Source: Torreya grandis
Taxonomy: Eukaryota > Streptophyta > Pinopsida > Cupressales > Taxaceae
Reading direction: 5' to 3'
NCBI GenBank assembly: GCA_037957365.1
Contig: JARHVA010006312.1
Location: 676,501-740,500, forward strand
DNA length: 64,000 nucleotides
Shown piece after piece: positions 21,830 through 34,060 of the stretch. The translations under genes and the position numbers were made by a program. Numbering within the stretch: position 1 is the first letter of the stretch; every line of letters begins with the position of its first letter. The notes below the pieces were generated by a model. That model was not told the DNA's origin, ran no database searches, and was given only the letters and a program-made list of their open reading frames with translations.

Positions 21830-23060
21830 TATTGGAAAATAGCTATTCACACAAACCTTTTCCTTGTACCATCTTGGTAAATTTGATGTTAATGTCATAC
21901 TCCATGACCTTGGTGATCCATCCTACTCAATTTTCATTTATCTCCTAGCTGAGCAAAAACTCTTTAACACTTGGGTGACTTACCATCAGATGAACCTTAT
22001 TATTAGAGATCATATACCTAAAATTTTTTAGATCCTTAATTACAACATATACCTATTTCTTCATAAAACTATAGTTTTACTCATATCCTTTCAAATATTG
22101 GCTAAATAAAGATATTGACTATTCTAATTATTCATGATTGTGCTGAGTTAGAATGGCCAAGATGCTTCCTTCCCCTTTAAATGCATAAATAATAAAGTCT
22201 TTCTCATAATTTGGGTTGACTAGGGTAGGCTCCTGAGAAATGGCTTATTTGATGGCCTAAAATCTCTCTCTTCCATCTTGTGTCTAAATAAAAATGGTAC
22301 GCTTCTTAAGCAATACAGTGAGGGGGTTTACTAGAGAGGCAAAGTTTGAGACAAATCTTCTCTAAAAATTAAAATTCCCAGGAAAACTTTATAATCCTTT
22401 CTTATGGCTTGGTAGTGCCAAATAAGATATAACACTTGGGGTCTATTTTAAGACCTTATTTAGACACTATATGACCTAATATTTTCCCTTCATGGAACAG
22501 AAAAATATACTTCTTTGGATTGAGGGAAACATGAAATTATCTATACCTTTCAAAAAAAAATCAAAGGTGGTACATATGTGCCTTACCATGGTTTGATTAG
22601 ACCATGATATCAGCTACATATACTAGTAATATTTCATTAATTAGACCTTTGAATGCCATATCCATATCTCTTTAAAATTTTGTATCGATATTCATCATAC
22701 CAAAAGGCATATTTTTGTACACATACATGCCCTATTTTATGGTGAAGGTAGTTTTGTACTGGTCTGACTCTTATACCAAGATTTAGTTATAGATAGAATA
22801 ACTATCTAGAAGGGAAAACCTTTCAGATCCTTCTATAGTTTGTAAAATTTTCTCCATATGTGGGAGAGGATAGTAATGCTTTAGGGATGCTTTATTCAGG
22901 TCTCTAAAATCCACATAGCCTGATTTCATAATTTTTCTTTCTGAGAGGGACCAGATTGGCAGCCCAAGATAAGTGTTTAATGGGGAAAATTATATTAGCT
23001 TCTATAAATTTAGAAAACTTACTTTTCATCAAGGGTTTTATCTTTAGATTAATGGGCCTC
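21830..23060 (-). pseudogene. R2 unit 1 reverse transcriptase and RNase H remnant
   Basis: RT motifs: GYVDFRDLNKASLKHYYPLP (about 22860-22925), RFSLLDSYS, NMPFGMMNIDTKF, LVYVADIMV (about 22600-22630; the YxDD box reads YVAD, so the first catalytic Asp is Ala), and GKILGHIV. The RNase H part ends with WITKVMEYDINIKFTKMVQG (about 21860-21925), the same signature as in R1. Many stops. A linker (23168-23446, MREEVEFLDKNLPKLQDMYG and following) joins it to the upstream RNase H. Confidence 0.87.
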
Positions 23061-23599
23061 TTTTATCTGATAGGCTTAGTGTTTAGATCCAACATTATTG
23101 TATGTTAGGCTAAACTAGGATCTAACCCTCTTAGGTCATGATATCTCCAAGTGAATTTATCATCAAATTATTGGAATAATTCAATAAAAATTTTCTTCTT
23201 AGAGTCATTACATACCTTCCCTAGATTTAGAGTTTTACCATCTGAAATGAGCACTGTATCATAGTCTTCTTCTTTGAATAAAATTTTCTTTTTCTCACCT
23301 TTCAACTGGTAATCCAATTTGAATATGTTCTCCAATGTAACAAGACACATAAGCAACTTATTTGTCTTTATATAGATATTCTTATCCCCATACATATCTT
23401 GGAGCTTAGGCAAGTTCTTATCTAAAAATTCAACTTCTTCTCTCAAGAAGTTTATAATTTATTGATCATTATCAAAGACTTGCCAATTAGTGGCATTATC
23501 AGGAATAGATGGTCTTACTACCAATTTTACATGCTGGTAGTTTTATTTTATTAGATCCTTGGGTAAGTTATATTGAGATACCATTGAGGCCATACGATT

Positions 23600-24230
23600 A
23601 ACATCTTTATTCCATGATCTTGGTACTGATGAATATTCAAAGTAGTGAAATCTTTGAATACATCCCATACCTTATGCTAATAATATCTCAATAAATTGTT
23701 CTTATTCATGCTTATAGATCTTATTTGGTGAATAATCAGTTCACTATCACAAAATATCTATAGGGATTCTATCCCTCTTTCCTTGGCCAACTATAGTCCT
23801 AAAAGCAAGGCTTCATATTTAGCTACATTGTTAGTGCAACTAAAATGATGTCCAAAAAAATAAAAATAACTCTCCTTTTTAGGAGAGACCAAGACAACAC
23901 GTACACCAGATCCATTTCTGCTTATTAAACCATTGAATAATAGTTTCCATGTAACTTGTAAATCTTTAGCTAGTTTTAGAATATTAGGAATAATTGCATC
24001 ATTCTCATGTATATAATATGTCCCTAGCCCAGTTTCTTGTGCATGGTCATAAGGGTCAAACAATAAATTTGATACCCATTCATCTAAGAAAAAATCTAGA
24101 ATATCTTTTATGGTGTTTGAAATTTCATGATCAATTTCCTCTTCTTGATCTGGTAATATATAATTCATATCCACAGGGGGGAGGAGTGTATGGTTCAATA
24201 AGATCTTTAGCTATTGGCTTAGATCTTATT
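23600..24230 (-). pseudogene. R2 unit 1 additional RNase H (aRNH) upstream of RT
   Basis: A mostly open frame (24198-23791 and beyond) reads LQVTWKLLFNGLISRNGSGV, SCTNNVAKYEALLLGL and, after a stop, IFCDSELIIHQIRS, with a decayed DVNRMAS end. The Glu (YEAL) and second Asp (CDSE) of the RNase H active site are present. The first catalytic position is Asn (FNG) rather than Asp, and the same Asn is found in units 2 and 3. An acidic spacer (QEEEIDHEISNTIKDILDFF) precedes it. As in R1, the domain lies between protease and RT. Confidence 0.83.
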
Positions 24231-24429
24231 ATTAATCTTGTCCCATACCTTATCCTAAGAAAAATGTGAAACCAATCCATAAACAAATATCCTCCCATTT
24301 TCATGGTAAAATATCATGAAATGCAAATGGAAAAATAAGCGGGAAGATCGATAAATGAGATATCTTGGGAAATTAACAAACTAGGACAAACATAGATAGT
24401 GAGATTTAAATATTTTATTATTCCTACTA

Positions 24430-24605
24430 TTTAAACAATATTCCCATCCAACTAAACCACTCCCTTATTCAAAGGCATATATTTTATGCCAAGAGCATCA
24501 GCTACCTTTTTTGACATAACAAAACTACTAGCCCCTAAATCTAAAATGCAATTATGAACTAGGTGTTTTCTATCTATTAGTGAGAGATAGAAATGGGGAG
24601 GCTTA
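24430..24605 (-). pseudogene. R2 unit 1 protease, active-site part (split by R3)
   Basis: Reads LVHNCILDLGASSFVMSKKV then GIKYMPLNKGVV. The active-site triad DSG has become DLG. The preceding residues (PPHFYLSL) are the last before the R3 insertion at 24606; the rest of the domain and the gag linker continue at 32226. Confidence 0.8.
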
Positions 24606-25844
24606 TGTTTTATTATTTTGGGTAATTATGGTGTTTAATCCATAAGAAAATAAAGGTCTGAGTAAATGTAAATTAGTAAATAAATATGTCTCAATTGGCT
24701 TATTGATTTGTGCAAAATAGATATGTATTTTATCTTTTCTAAAAATAGAAAGAAATATAGAGAAGTCTAACTTAGCTTATTCTAGGTCAAAATTGATGAT
24801 TTAGTATCTAAAAATTATTATTCAAGGATAGAAGACTATCATAAACAAGACCTAGAACTTTGTTTCTAGATTAGATAGGAGTGATAAACTTAGGACAACC
24901 TACTACTTGGTACTATAGTCTACTTTTAAGAGTTGTCCCTTTTCAGAGATGTTTTCCACTTCTAACACAGTTGTCCTGGTGGTCTAGTTTTTTTGGGTTT
25001 TGATCGATAGGCCTATAAAACCCTAGCAATGAAATATTGAAGCTTGATTCTATATGAAGCTCATTATGTGTTTGATTCAATATTTCAAACTCTTAAGAGC
25101 TCTTAGTACTTAAACTTGTATAGAAAACTTGGGAAAGAGAGAAGGGGTTAGTGTGTAAAGGATACATTGGATACACTTCACACCCTATGTGTGGGTACAC
25201 TACCTACATACCATTACTCTGAAGAAGAATCAAGCTAATGTAGTTCTACCATTTGAAGTTCTTGGTGCAATTATGTGATGTATATAACTAGATGAAAAAT
25301 TGAAATGTACTTTGGATTACTAAGGACTGTTATGAATGCTTTGATAGGCTTTAATTGGTCTTGGAAGGCTATATTCACAGGATCAGGAAGAGTGCTTGAG
25401 TGTACTTGCTTGTATTTTTAATATTTTCCTATGAATGAGTACCAACTCTTCTAAATGGAAATTGAATGATATTTTATAGGGAAACTAATGATTGTGGGTT
25501 AGATGAGCTTGTATTAATTTGATAGGGGAAAAGATAAGGAATCAGGAGAATCTGACCATTAGAGGTGAAAATGAAATTGGATAATAGTGCCAAAAATAGG
25601 ATACCCCTAACTTTTGGTACTCTTATCCAAATTTGGTGTTATTGTCCAAGGAAGATGATCCCTAAGGGGATGGATCTGGGTCTAAGAGTGCTACTTGAGT
25701 CTCCAAAAGCTATGTCTAGGAAGCTATGGGTGATTACAGTGAAAGTCTAACTGAGAAAGGTTGAGTGAGCAAGAAAGAGGACCTATTGGTTACGTGTTAT
25801 TCAACATGCCTAAGTCATCCAAATTTAAATTTTATATGATTACA
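24606..25844 (-). repeat. R3 3' LTR
   Basis: 1,239 bases, TG...CA on the plus strand. It matches 30863-32220 except for the TA microsatellite that is only in the other copy. Clear shared landmarks are AGGTCTGAGTAAAT near 24655 and 30910, and GATACATTGGAT near 25160 and 31552. Confidence 0.9.
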
Positions 25845-25861
25845 TTTCCCCCTTTTATTTT
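25845..25861 (-). other. R3 polypurine tract
   Basis: TTTCCCCCTTTTATTTT on the plus strand, i.e. an A/G run on the minus strand directly before the 3' LTR. It sets the element's orientation. Confidence 0.8.
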
Positions 25862-28480
25862 AATGATGCAACAAAGTGAAATAATAGGATAAAGGAATAA
25901 TAAAAAGCATACCTAAACTTACCATTAAGGGAAAATATCATGAAGATATGTGATGTTGGATGTGTGAAGATAGAGAACACTATGATGTGTGAATCTAAAA
26001 ATAAAAACATGAAGTAGATCAGTTCTTACTAGGTACACTATATCTAAAATAAGAATGTAATAAAGGTGAGTAGAGGAAGAGAGAGGAATGAATACACCTC
26101 ATCGAGTGCATGAACCAATATAAAACCTATTGTGATACTAGATTGTGTTGAATCAAGAGTAATATCAAAAATAGAGTTGTGTGCTCAATTCCTCAGAATG
26201 TAGCTCAAAAATGCAAAGTCTATCCCATTGGCTCTATTTTCACCAACTAAGTGAAGTTAATGAATCATGCATGTGATAATCAATATCTAGAATATGTGTC
26301 CAATCCCTCTGAGTAGGTGGCTCAAGAATACAAGGGATGGCCCTTTGGTCCATCATTACCCCGTGAAGTGAAGATATGAATTGATACTGATATAGAATAT
26401 ATGTCATATGAGATGGCTCATGGATCACATGAATGTTCTAGAAATCTAAAATTGTGGTGTGGATAGCCAAATGTGTACTGTAAATTAGGCCATTCTTTAC
26501 CATTTCAAAAGATGGAGATTAGCCTTATATGAAAGCCACTCTGAAACTAATATACTATGCTGATATGAAAGCCAACTCAGGAACTTGAGTACTCAAAAAT
26601 ATAAACTTGTATGAAAGTTTAACTCAAATGTGATTTCAATGACCTAAAAATGGAGTAAGACATGCAAATTTTGAGAATGCCTAAAATAAACTAAACTCAG
26701 AAGCAAAAGAAGATCAATGTACTATGCACATTGCCCCCAATCACTACTGTCTAAACATGGATTCTAATTTGGAAGCTATGTCAACTACCCAATCTAAACT
26801 AAAAGTGAGAACCATCATGTCACGTATGATAACCCCTTGTATCTAAGAAAACTATGTTGAAACTGTTGAATCTAAAGGATCTATAAATGCAAAAACCATC
26901 CTTAAACTAAACTTTTTGCTTATTTCTAGAAACAATGAACATTATTCTACCTAGTTTGAATAGTTTGACCTTTGGATTATGTGTTGAGTGTTTTTAATGT
27001 TATTATTTCAACTATTAGGATGTTTGATCGTAGTGACAAAACTTTGTGTGATGCCCCCTCTTCTGAGGGTAAGAATGATGAACCTTTAATGACATCCCTT
27101 AAAAGAAAATAGTCCTTCAAATGTGTAAGTTATATAGATGCAATTTATAACATTGAATATTTGACAAGATATTTCAATATATAGCAATATTTGAATTAAT
27201 AGATTATTATATCAATATAGGTATGCCTAGATAGATATAATAATGTAAGACTATATGCATGATATAAAACTAGATTGGTAATGTTAGATATTGGTTGTTA
27301 GTTTGTTAATAATCATGGAGGGGTGGAACATGATGTCCATCATGGCATCCAAGAAGCAAGATAAATTCATGATTGGAATCATGGCATTACACATAGTGAG
27401 GAGAAAACAAGAAAATAAACATATGAAGTAAGAATCATACAAGGGTGGTCAGGGGGCCACATAAAAAAGGGACATGGGCATATGTCACTTAAACTAGAAG
27501 ACAAGCATGGACGGCATGTTTAAATTCCACATACACATATAAGTGGAAGAAGCAAATTTGGCACAATGCCCACAAACACATGAAAGCGTACAAATAAAGG
27601 ACATTGGAAAATGTCTTAAGGTACACACATGAATAGAGGTAAAATACATTGGTATATGTCCTAAGGCACAAATAGAAGATAAACATGAACTAAAAATGCA
27701 ATCACACAAGCTACGCTAAGAAATGAATGAAAGAGTAAGAATTAGAAGGTACAAACACATCTAACTAATTAGATAAAATGTGAAAATATACAAAATATGT
27801 GTAGTACAAGACTAGGTATATGATAATAATTACACAAGTGTTAGGTACTAGTGAGATGTCAATGTAGTAATATGTGTAATCTAGTAAAGAATGTGTATCA
27901 ATATGATAAATCAAAATGTGTAGTGTAGGAATGACATAACCTAGACGGTGTAATCATATAGAATATGTCCCCAATGGGTGGGTATATTGATGTATGTCTC
28001 AAATGTATAAGTAGGAATGCCCCCTCAATGGGTAAAATGAACCAATCAAATAGTTAGATGTCACTGCACACACTCAAACAAGATCAACTGAATCATGGTA
28101 ATGTAGATAAATTGATATACAATAACATGAAATAACAAATGTAATTCTTAGCATGATATTAGTAATTTAAACATGGATGATTTATATAATCAAAAAATGT
28201 TTTTGATGTTTTTTGTAATTTTTGAATGTTTTTTTATTTTGAAGTGTTATATGTTTTTGTATTTTTGACAATATTTGAACTATGTACAATCAATAAAAAG
28301 ATTTTATGTATAATAAATTCTAAAAATAAATGATACTAACTGATGAGTCTCAGATGAAACCCCCTATCATGGTGTCCTATATCAAATAATGGAATCATGC
28401 GTGATTGTGAAGCATGATTAAATGGATGAGAATATGACTTTGTATATTTGGATTCATCATTAGTATCTCAAAAATCATAA
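25862..28480 (-). other. R3 internal region without recognisable coding
   Basis: No pol motif in either strand. It contains two degenerate repeat patches: about 26175-26420, two units of about 118 bases with CTCAATTCCTCAG-like and GTGAAGT-like landmarks, and about 27490-27690, units of about 57-60 bases with CATTGGAAAATGTCTTAAG-like cores. Short frames across these patches reflect the repeats. Confidence 0.55.
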
Positions 28481-29480
28481 TAACTTGTATTGTTCCACTC
28501 ATCATTATCATCTTGATTTTTAACCACTGGAATGCTAGTGTTGACTATTATTGTATTTGGATATTTTTCTTTGATAAATTATGTCTATGAATGATTTGCC
28601 TTAGGATATTAAATAAATCCCAAACCCTAATGACAAACATTATCATCTGTTATAATAGGAGTAGTAATGCCTTGAGCATGCTTTCCTAACCCTTGACCTT
28701 GATAATCAAACTATTGTAGATATATTTAACCAAACCCATACTACTTTGAAAGTTGAGCCTCATTTTAGGGAGGTAGATTTGCATAGTTTTCATGATTGAT
28801 CTATGCTTTTGGTACTATTTGTTGCTCTAATTTTCCCTGTTGATCCTTTTATTATTTTGAGTTTTGCTTTGGTAACCAATTTTGTAATGTTTCTAAATTT
28901 GACCCTTTGTGAATGTGTTCATGTGTTGTTATGGATTTCTTGACTAATTTACCTTGTATAAAGTCCTTATTAACAATTATCTATTGCATATGCTTTGTCA
29001 ATTCCAAACATGTATGTATGTGATGCCCATGCATTCTATGATAGGTATAATAATATCTGGATCTTCTCACTGGATGTAGAGGTGGTAGTTTGATCAAGTT
29101 AAATTTAATCATTTCCCTTAATAGCTCACTTGAACTCTTATATGATCTTTGAATACTTTTTTAATTACTTGTTGTAGAGTTACGTTGTTGTGATTTGTTG
29201 TTTTGATATGTAACATTGCTTGTAACCAATTGAGTAGGTGAAGGTGCATATACATGATTGGCACTAGGGTACCCTTAAAAATTTTGTATTATAATCTAGT
29301 TTTCCAATGTTGTGATCTTTTCATGTAATATTTTTTTTATATATTTGTAAATATATAAATATCTTGTTCATGCTAGTGATTTGATTCCTTAGAGTCTCAG
29401 AAGTGTAAACCTTAGTTGGTTCTAGTTGGACATGTAAGCACATATATTGAAGAGGTTCTGAAGAATGTATGGGCTGAATA
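28481..29480 (-). pseudogene. R3 gag trace
   Basis: On the minus strand, 28985-29065 reads RYYYTYHRMHGHHIHTC followed by LELTKHMQ. This matches the Y-H-x3-G-H-x4-C pattern near the C-terminus of Tat/Ogre-type gag proteins. Flanking sequence is rich in Gln, Asn and Thr codons but heavily broken. This is the only protein evidence in R3 and makes it look like a gag-only, non-autonomous element. Confidence 0.6.
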
Positions 29481-29739
29481 TATGCATTAGGAATAATAGT
29501 AAATGCTACCTCACCTTTTTAAGGGGTGATAGCATTGATGTAATTATAGGTAAAGTAGATATCACCCTCTTGAGGGAGAGGAAGAGAACGGATTTTTTTA
29601 TTTTGCATAAGATATGACATTGAAACGAGAGTAGCCAAAGAGGCATATACATTTAGGTATAAACTATGCATATAGGCTGAAATGCATGTAAGTGGAGTTA
29701 TAAATTATATAGAAATATGATTATAAGGAACATTCCACA

Positions 29740-29995
29740 TGAAATATAACAAACAAGGGATAGAAATCATGAATTTGTGCATGTATGCATAAGAAGCTGT
29801 GACATGTGCTATGACATTTCTAATGTGTTTAGCATGATAAACTTGTATATTTTTCCCTATGAGAGATAGAAAGCAAAGGGTATAGAGTATGGATTTTTGA
29901 AATAATGCATAAATATATTTTACATGTATTATAACATTTATAATGTGTTTATCACGATAAGTTTGATTTTTTTTCCATATGAGAGATAGAGAATA
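29740..29995. repeat. Diverged 120-bp tandem repeat in the R3 leader
   Basis: TAATGTGTTTAGCATGATAA at 29821 recurs as TAATGTGTTTATCACGATAA at 29941, and GAGAGATAGA at 29861 recurs at 29981, an exact 120-base period. The 165-codon minus-strand frame over this area simply translates the repeat and carries no known domain. Confidence 0.8.
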
Positions 29996-30176
29996 TGCAA
30001 AATAAATATTGAAATCTTGTGCCAGTTTAGAAATGAATTTTGTAATATCATCCCTTATTATGAAACATAAGCATGAAATGCAAAGGATGAAGCTATGTAC
30101 TAACATATGATAGACTTCATCATTCATGTACATGATAGATCCCATTATGGTTTCCTTGCTATTTGCAAGAAATGTA

Positions 30177-30420
30177 AGAAAAGTTTGTAAATAAATGAGC
30201 ATATTTTTTACAATTGACTATGGATGTAAGGTGATACCTCAAGAAGACAAATAGGATATATTATATGTAACTAGGTATTTTCATAAATATTTATGAAGAA
30301 AAGTTTGTAAATAAATGAGCATATTTTTTACAATTGACTATGGATGTAAGGTGATACCTCAAGAAGACAAATAGGATATATTATATGTAAATAGGTATTT
30401 TCATAAATATTTATGCAAAA
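30177..30420. repeat. Near-perfect 120-bp tandem duplication in the R3 leader
   Basis: 30181-30300 and 30301-30420 are the same 120 bases, with one substitution (CTAGG/ATAGG) and small differences at the final bases. Everything else duplicated in this element is far more diverged, so this copy is recent, or possibly an assembly artefact. Its period equals that of the older repeat at 29740-29995. Confidence 0.92.
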
Positions 30421-30844
30421 TACTATGAATTTTTGTAATTTAGATTGAATTTTTGAGGTAATTATGAAAGATAAATTTTAGAAATTTATGGGAAAGTGCT
30501 TTGATTTAATAAAACCTAGTAGATGCAACTAGGGTTTGAAATTTTTTTTTTTCAAAATTAATATAATAATTTTTTAAAAAAATTATGAATTTGTATAATT
30601 TAGTTTGAAAAATTTAGGAAAATTTTGAAAATATTTCTAAAATTAGCAATATATTTTTCCTAGTGGTTTGAAAGTGTTTGTATGCAAATAGGACCTAGTA
30701 TGTGCAAACTAAGGTTTGAGTGAATTTATTAAAAATATTTAAATTAATTTATATTTTTATAATTTTTAAGTTTGATAAAAATAAAAAAAATATTGCAAAA
30801 GATTTGAAATAATTAGCCCTAGGGTTTTTGTACCAAATTCAAAG
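30421..30844. other. R3 leader, AT-rich
   Basis: No motif apart from two variants of a phrase reading AATAxxACCTAGTAxxTGCAA then GGTTTGA at about 30510-30540 and 30690-30720, a weak repeat. Confidence 0.4.
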
Positions 30845-30860
30845 TAAGTCAGGTTCACCA
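30845..30860 (-). other. Candidate R3 primer binding site
   Basis: The minus strand begins TGGTGAACCTGACTTA two bases after the 5' LTR. The leading TGG fits a tRNA 3' CCA. I cannot assign the tRNA. Confidence 0.45.
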
Positions 30861-30862
30861 AA

Positions 30863-30969
30863 TATTTTATTCATTTTATAAATTATGGTGTTTAATTCCT
30901 AAGCAAATAAAGGTCTGAGTAAATATAAATTAGTAAATAAATATGTCTCAATTAGTCTACCAATTTGTA

Positions 30970-31001
<32 letters not shown>

Positions 31002-31042
31002 GTATGTGTGTGTATATATATATATATATGTATATGTATATG

Positions 31043-31132
<90 letters not shown>

Positions 31133-32220
31133 CTTTTTTTTAAATAGTAGTAAATATAACTTAGCTTATTTTGGGTCAAAACAGATGATTTGGTATTTGA
31201 AAATTGCTATGTAGGGATAACAGACTATCACAAATAAGACCCATAACTTTATTTCTAGATTGGTTAGGAGTGATAAACTCAATAATCCATACTACTTGGT
31301 TTTATGATCCATTTTTCAAAGCTATTATTCCTTTTCAAAGCTGTTGTCCACTTTTGTTATTGTTGTCTTGGTGGTTTGGTTTTTATGGGTTTTGCTCGGT
31401 AGGCTTGTAACACCTTGGTAGTGAAATATCAAAATCTGATTCCATGTAGATCTCTCTATGTGTCTAATTCAATCTTCTAAACCTTTAGGAGCTGAGTACT
31501 TAAACTTGTATATCAAACTTGGGAAAGAGAGAAGGGGTTAGTTTGTAAAGGATACATTGGATGCATTTCACATCCTATGTGTGGGTACACTACTTACGTA
31601 CCAATACTCTGAAGAAGGATCAAGATAATGTAGTTCTCCCATCTGAAGTGTTTGGTGTAATTACATAATGTATGCAACTATATGTGAAATTGGAATGTAC
31701 TTTGGATGACTAGAGACTAGTATGAATGTTTGGATAGGCTTTAATTAATCCTGGAATGCTATAGGTAAAGAACAAGGAAGAGTGCTTGAGTGTAATTTCT
31801 TGTATTATTTATGTTTTCCTATTAATGAGTGTCAATCCTTCTAAATGGAAATTGAATGGAATTTTATAGGGAAACTGATGATTGTGGGTTAGATGAGCTT
31901 GTATTAGGTTGATAGGGGAAAAGATAAGGAATCGAGAGAATCTGAATGTTAGAGGTGAAAATGAACTTGGACAATAGCATTGGAAATAAGACACCCCTAA
32001 ATTCTATTGATCATATCCAAATTGGGTGCTATTTTCCAAGGAAGATGAGCCCTAGGGGGATGGATGTCAGTCTCCAAAAACTATGTTTGGTAAGCTACGG
32101 GTGACTAAGAATCAATAAAAGTCTAGTCGATAAGGGTTGAGTGAGCAAATAAGAGGACCTATAGGTTGAGTGCTATTAACCATGCCTAAGTCATCAAATT
32201 TCACATTTTTTATGATTAAA
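30863..32220 (-). repeat. R3 5' LTR
   Basis: 1,358 bases matching 24606-25844. The extra length is explained by the (TA)n tract at 30968-31131, absent from the other LTR. The ends are mutated (TA...AA on the plus strand). Confidence 0.9.
30968..31131. repeat. (TA)n microsatellite with TG variants inside the R3 5' LTR
   Basis: About 164 bases of TA with interspersed TATG and TGTG repeats in the first half. The 3' LTR lacks it at the matching place (about 24725), so it expanded after insertion. Confidence 0.97.
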
Positions 32221-32225
32221 ACTTA

Positions 32226-32480
32226 CCAATTTTACCCATATTACATTTATTTTATGGCTAACATAAATTAATTGTAGTAATAGGCCCCTTAACTAGAGCC
32301 TTATCTATAGTTTGGAAATTCTTCAAGGCCTCTTATAGTAGATTTTTTTGTGCTAGTATAGATAGCACATCCCACATAATGACATTCAAATTACTCTTTT
32401 TCATTTGATCAACAATGTTTAAGGGAATACAACTAACCTTTTCCTATGTCTTTTCTATAGACATGTCATCTTTCGCAATA
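32226..32480 (-). pseudogene. R2 unit 1 gag-protease linker and protease start (right of R3)
   Basis: Minus strand: PLNIVDQMKKSNLNVIMWDV, then ILAQKNLL, EALKNFQTIDKALVKGPI and NMGKIGK. These lead into the protease at 24605 once R3 is removed. Units 2 and 3 carry the same text (about 45300-45480 and 49030-49330). Confidence 0.78.
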
Positions 32481-33976
32481 TTTAGAGTAGGTACTTTCCT
32501 GTTAGGCTAGATAATGGGCACAAAGGGTGGCTTTTGTACTATGTTGCTCTTTGTAGGCTCTGGTACAACCTTAAAATTTCAAGATTGTTCCATCTTGGGG
32601 GGTTAATCACTCTTAATTTCTCTTTTATTTGATCATATATTTGATTCCACTAAACCTCTACCATTAAAATATATCTCCACTTGATTTACTCTACAAAAGT
32701 ATTCTTCTTTCCAATTTAGAAGAGTAAATTCTCCTTGAGAAGGTTATTATGTGTCTACTTGTTTAGAAGTAGATTATTCTTATTGTCCACATGTACTTGT
32801 CATGACTTGCACCATCAAAACTTGATTGATGATTCCATTGGGGTAAGTATTCTAATTATGTGGCTACAAACAAGGATAACACCACTCATAGTCTTGAACC
32901 AAGTTATTCTTAACAGTTATAATGGCTTTGGAAGTACTTGATGTAGGTAAGTCATGGACATTTTTTGGCTTTGGTTGCACATTTAAACCTATCAATTATT
33001 TATTGCCTTGGTATTATTACCTATCTCCCTAATATGAATGCTTATTAGACTAGTATGTTAGGTTAAACTGCTAATAAGGCTTATAATTTTGAGATTGTTG
33101 CCTCTTCATAACTACTAACTCATTGCTAAAAATCTTAAATAGTGATTTGACCTCATGTAGTTCATCTATAAGAGCAAGGGTGAAAGATGATGCCCTGCTC
33201 ATAGTGGGAATTGGGTAAGTATAGGCAGTATAGGAGTTATTTGTGGAAATAGAGGCATCAGTGGTCTTACGGTAATCTTTTATAGATTGGATTAAATAAC
33301 TCTCCTCCCTTATCACAATTTCATAAGCATTAGAGAGTGTGGTGCCACCCATAGACTAAATCATGATGGCTATATCACTATTTATGGATTTCAAGTAATA
33401 TAAGAAACCATTATTTGTAGTTGGCTTGACTAGTGCTAAAATTCTATTCCATGTCTTCTAGAAATAAAAATTGAAATTAGTCATGAGCTCATGAGGAGCC
33501 CATTGAATGGCAGTCAACTATTCAACCAATGAAAGGTGGTCACTCTTATCTTTGAACTAGGCACATATTGATGTGCCTAAATCATCCAAAACTAGAATGG
33601 AGTTGGGAACAAGACCTCTATACCAATGTAAAGCTTTACCCTTGAAGGAGGAGAATAAGAGTCTAATTGCAACATTCTCTTCTACCATGTTGTAGATAGT
33701 GCATAGATTTGAAATATCTTGTATGTGCTCCATATGAGTAGTGGAAGTTTTTATAGTGAAATATGATAGGGTTTTTAATGCCAAGGTTGGTATATCATCA
33801 TATTGGGCCAATTGGAGAGGGATGGCCCCATTGAAGGCTATAAAATTTTTGGCCATTGTAGGAGGAATAAAATTGATGGGAGTGGGATTACTTGTAGGGG
33901 ATGCAAATAAAATTTCTAGATATACTTTATAATGTGGTACAACTAATTTTAACCTCCTGTTAAGTGGAAATGACAA
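32481..33976 (-). pseudogene. R2 unit 1 gag remnant
   Basis: From about 33976: PPTMAKNFIAFNGAIPLQLA, YDDIPTLALKTLSYFTIKTS, MEHIQDISNLCTIYNMVEEN and RLLFSSFKGKALHWYRGLVP (33557-33900), the capsid pattern of Ty3/gypsy gag (fold, then ALHWY and the SI..W.DL segment). A second open piece (33071-33352) has LALIDELHEVKSLFKIF. A region poor in motifs follows (32481-33070). No zinc knuckle was found. It lies directly after the PBS at 34061-34078. Confidence 0.85.
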
Positions 33977-34060
33977 TTATGAAAAACTAATTTTCTTACC
34001 TTTTGTAGTTGATCTCATTTGTGGGCTTATTTTGCATAACCCTTGAAATCCTAAAACCAT

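Larger units (their letters stand above)
24606..32220 (-). mobile_element. R3: nested non-autonomous LTR retrotransposon
   Basis: LTRs at 24606-25844 and 30863-32220 are alike along their length and start and end close to TG...CA (one copy has TA...AA by mutation). The insertion interrupts the R2 protease between GGAGGCTTA and CCAATTTT, which are contiguous in unit 2 at about 45290. It is flanked by GCTTA (24601-24605) and ACTTA (32221-32225), a 5-bp target duplication with one change. A pyrimidine tract right after the left LTR is the PPT in reverse, so the element reads on the minus strand. The internal region shows gag traces and repeats but no protease, RT or integrase. Confidence 0.9.

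Noticed and set aside
26170..26420. Possible CRISPR-like spaced repeats
   Set aside because: Only two diverged units of about 118 bases inside a plant retrotransposon; no short identical repeats with unique spacers.
29705..30202. 165-codon minus-strand frame with repeated blocks
   Set aside because: The repetition is the 120-bp DNA repeat read through. No domain, and it lies in the leader of a non-autonomous element.
30943..31214. Several Tyr-Ile frames
   Set aside because: Translation of the (TA)n microsatellite.
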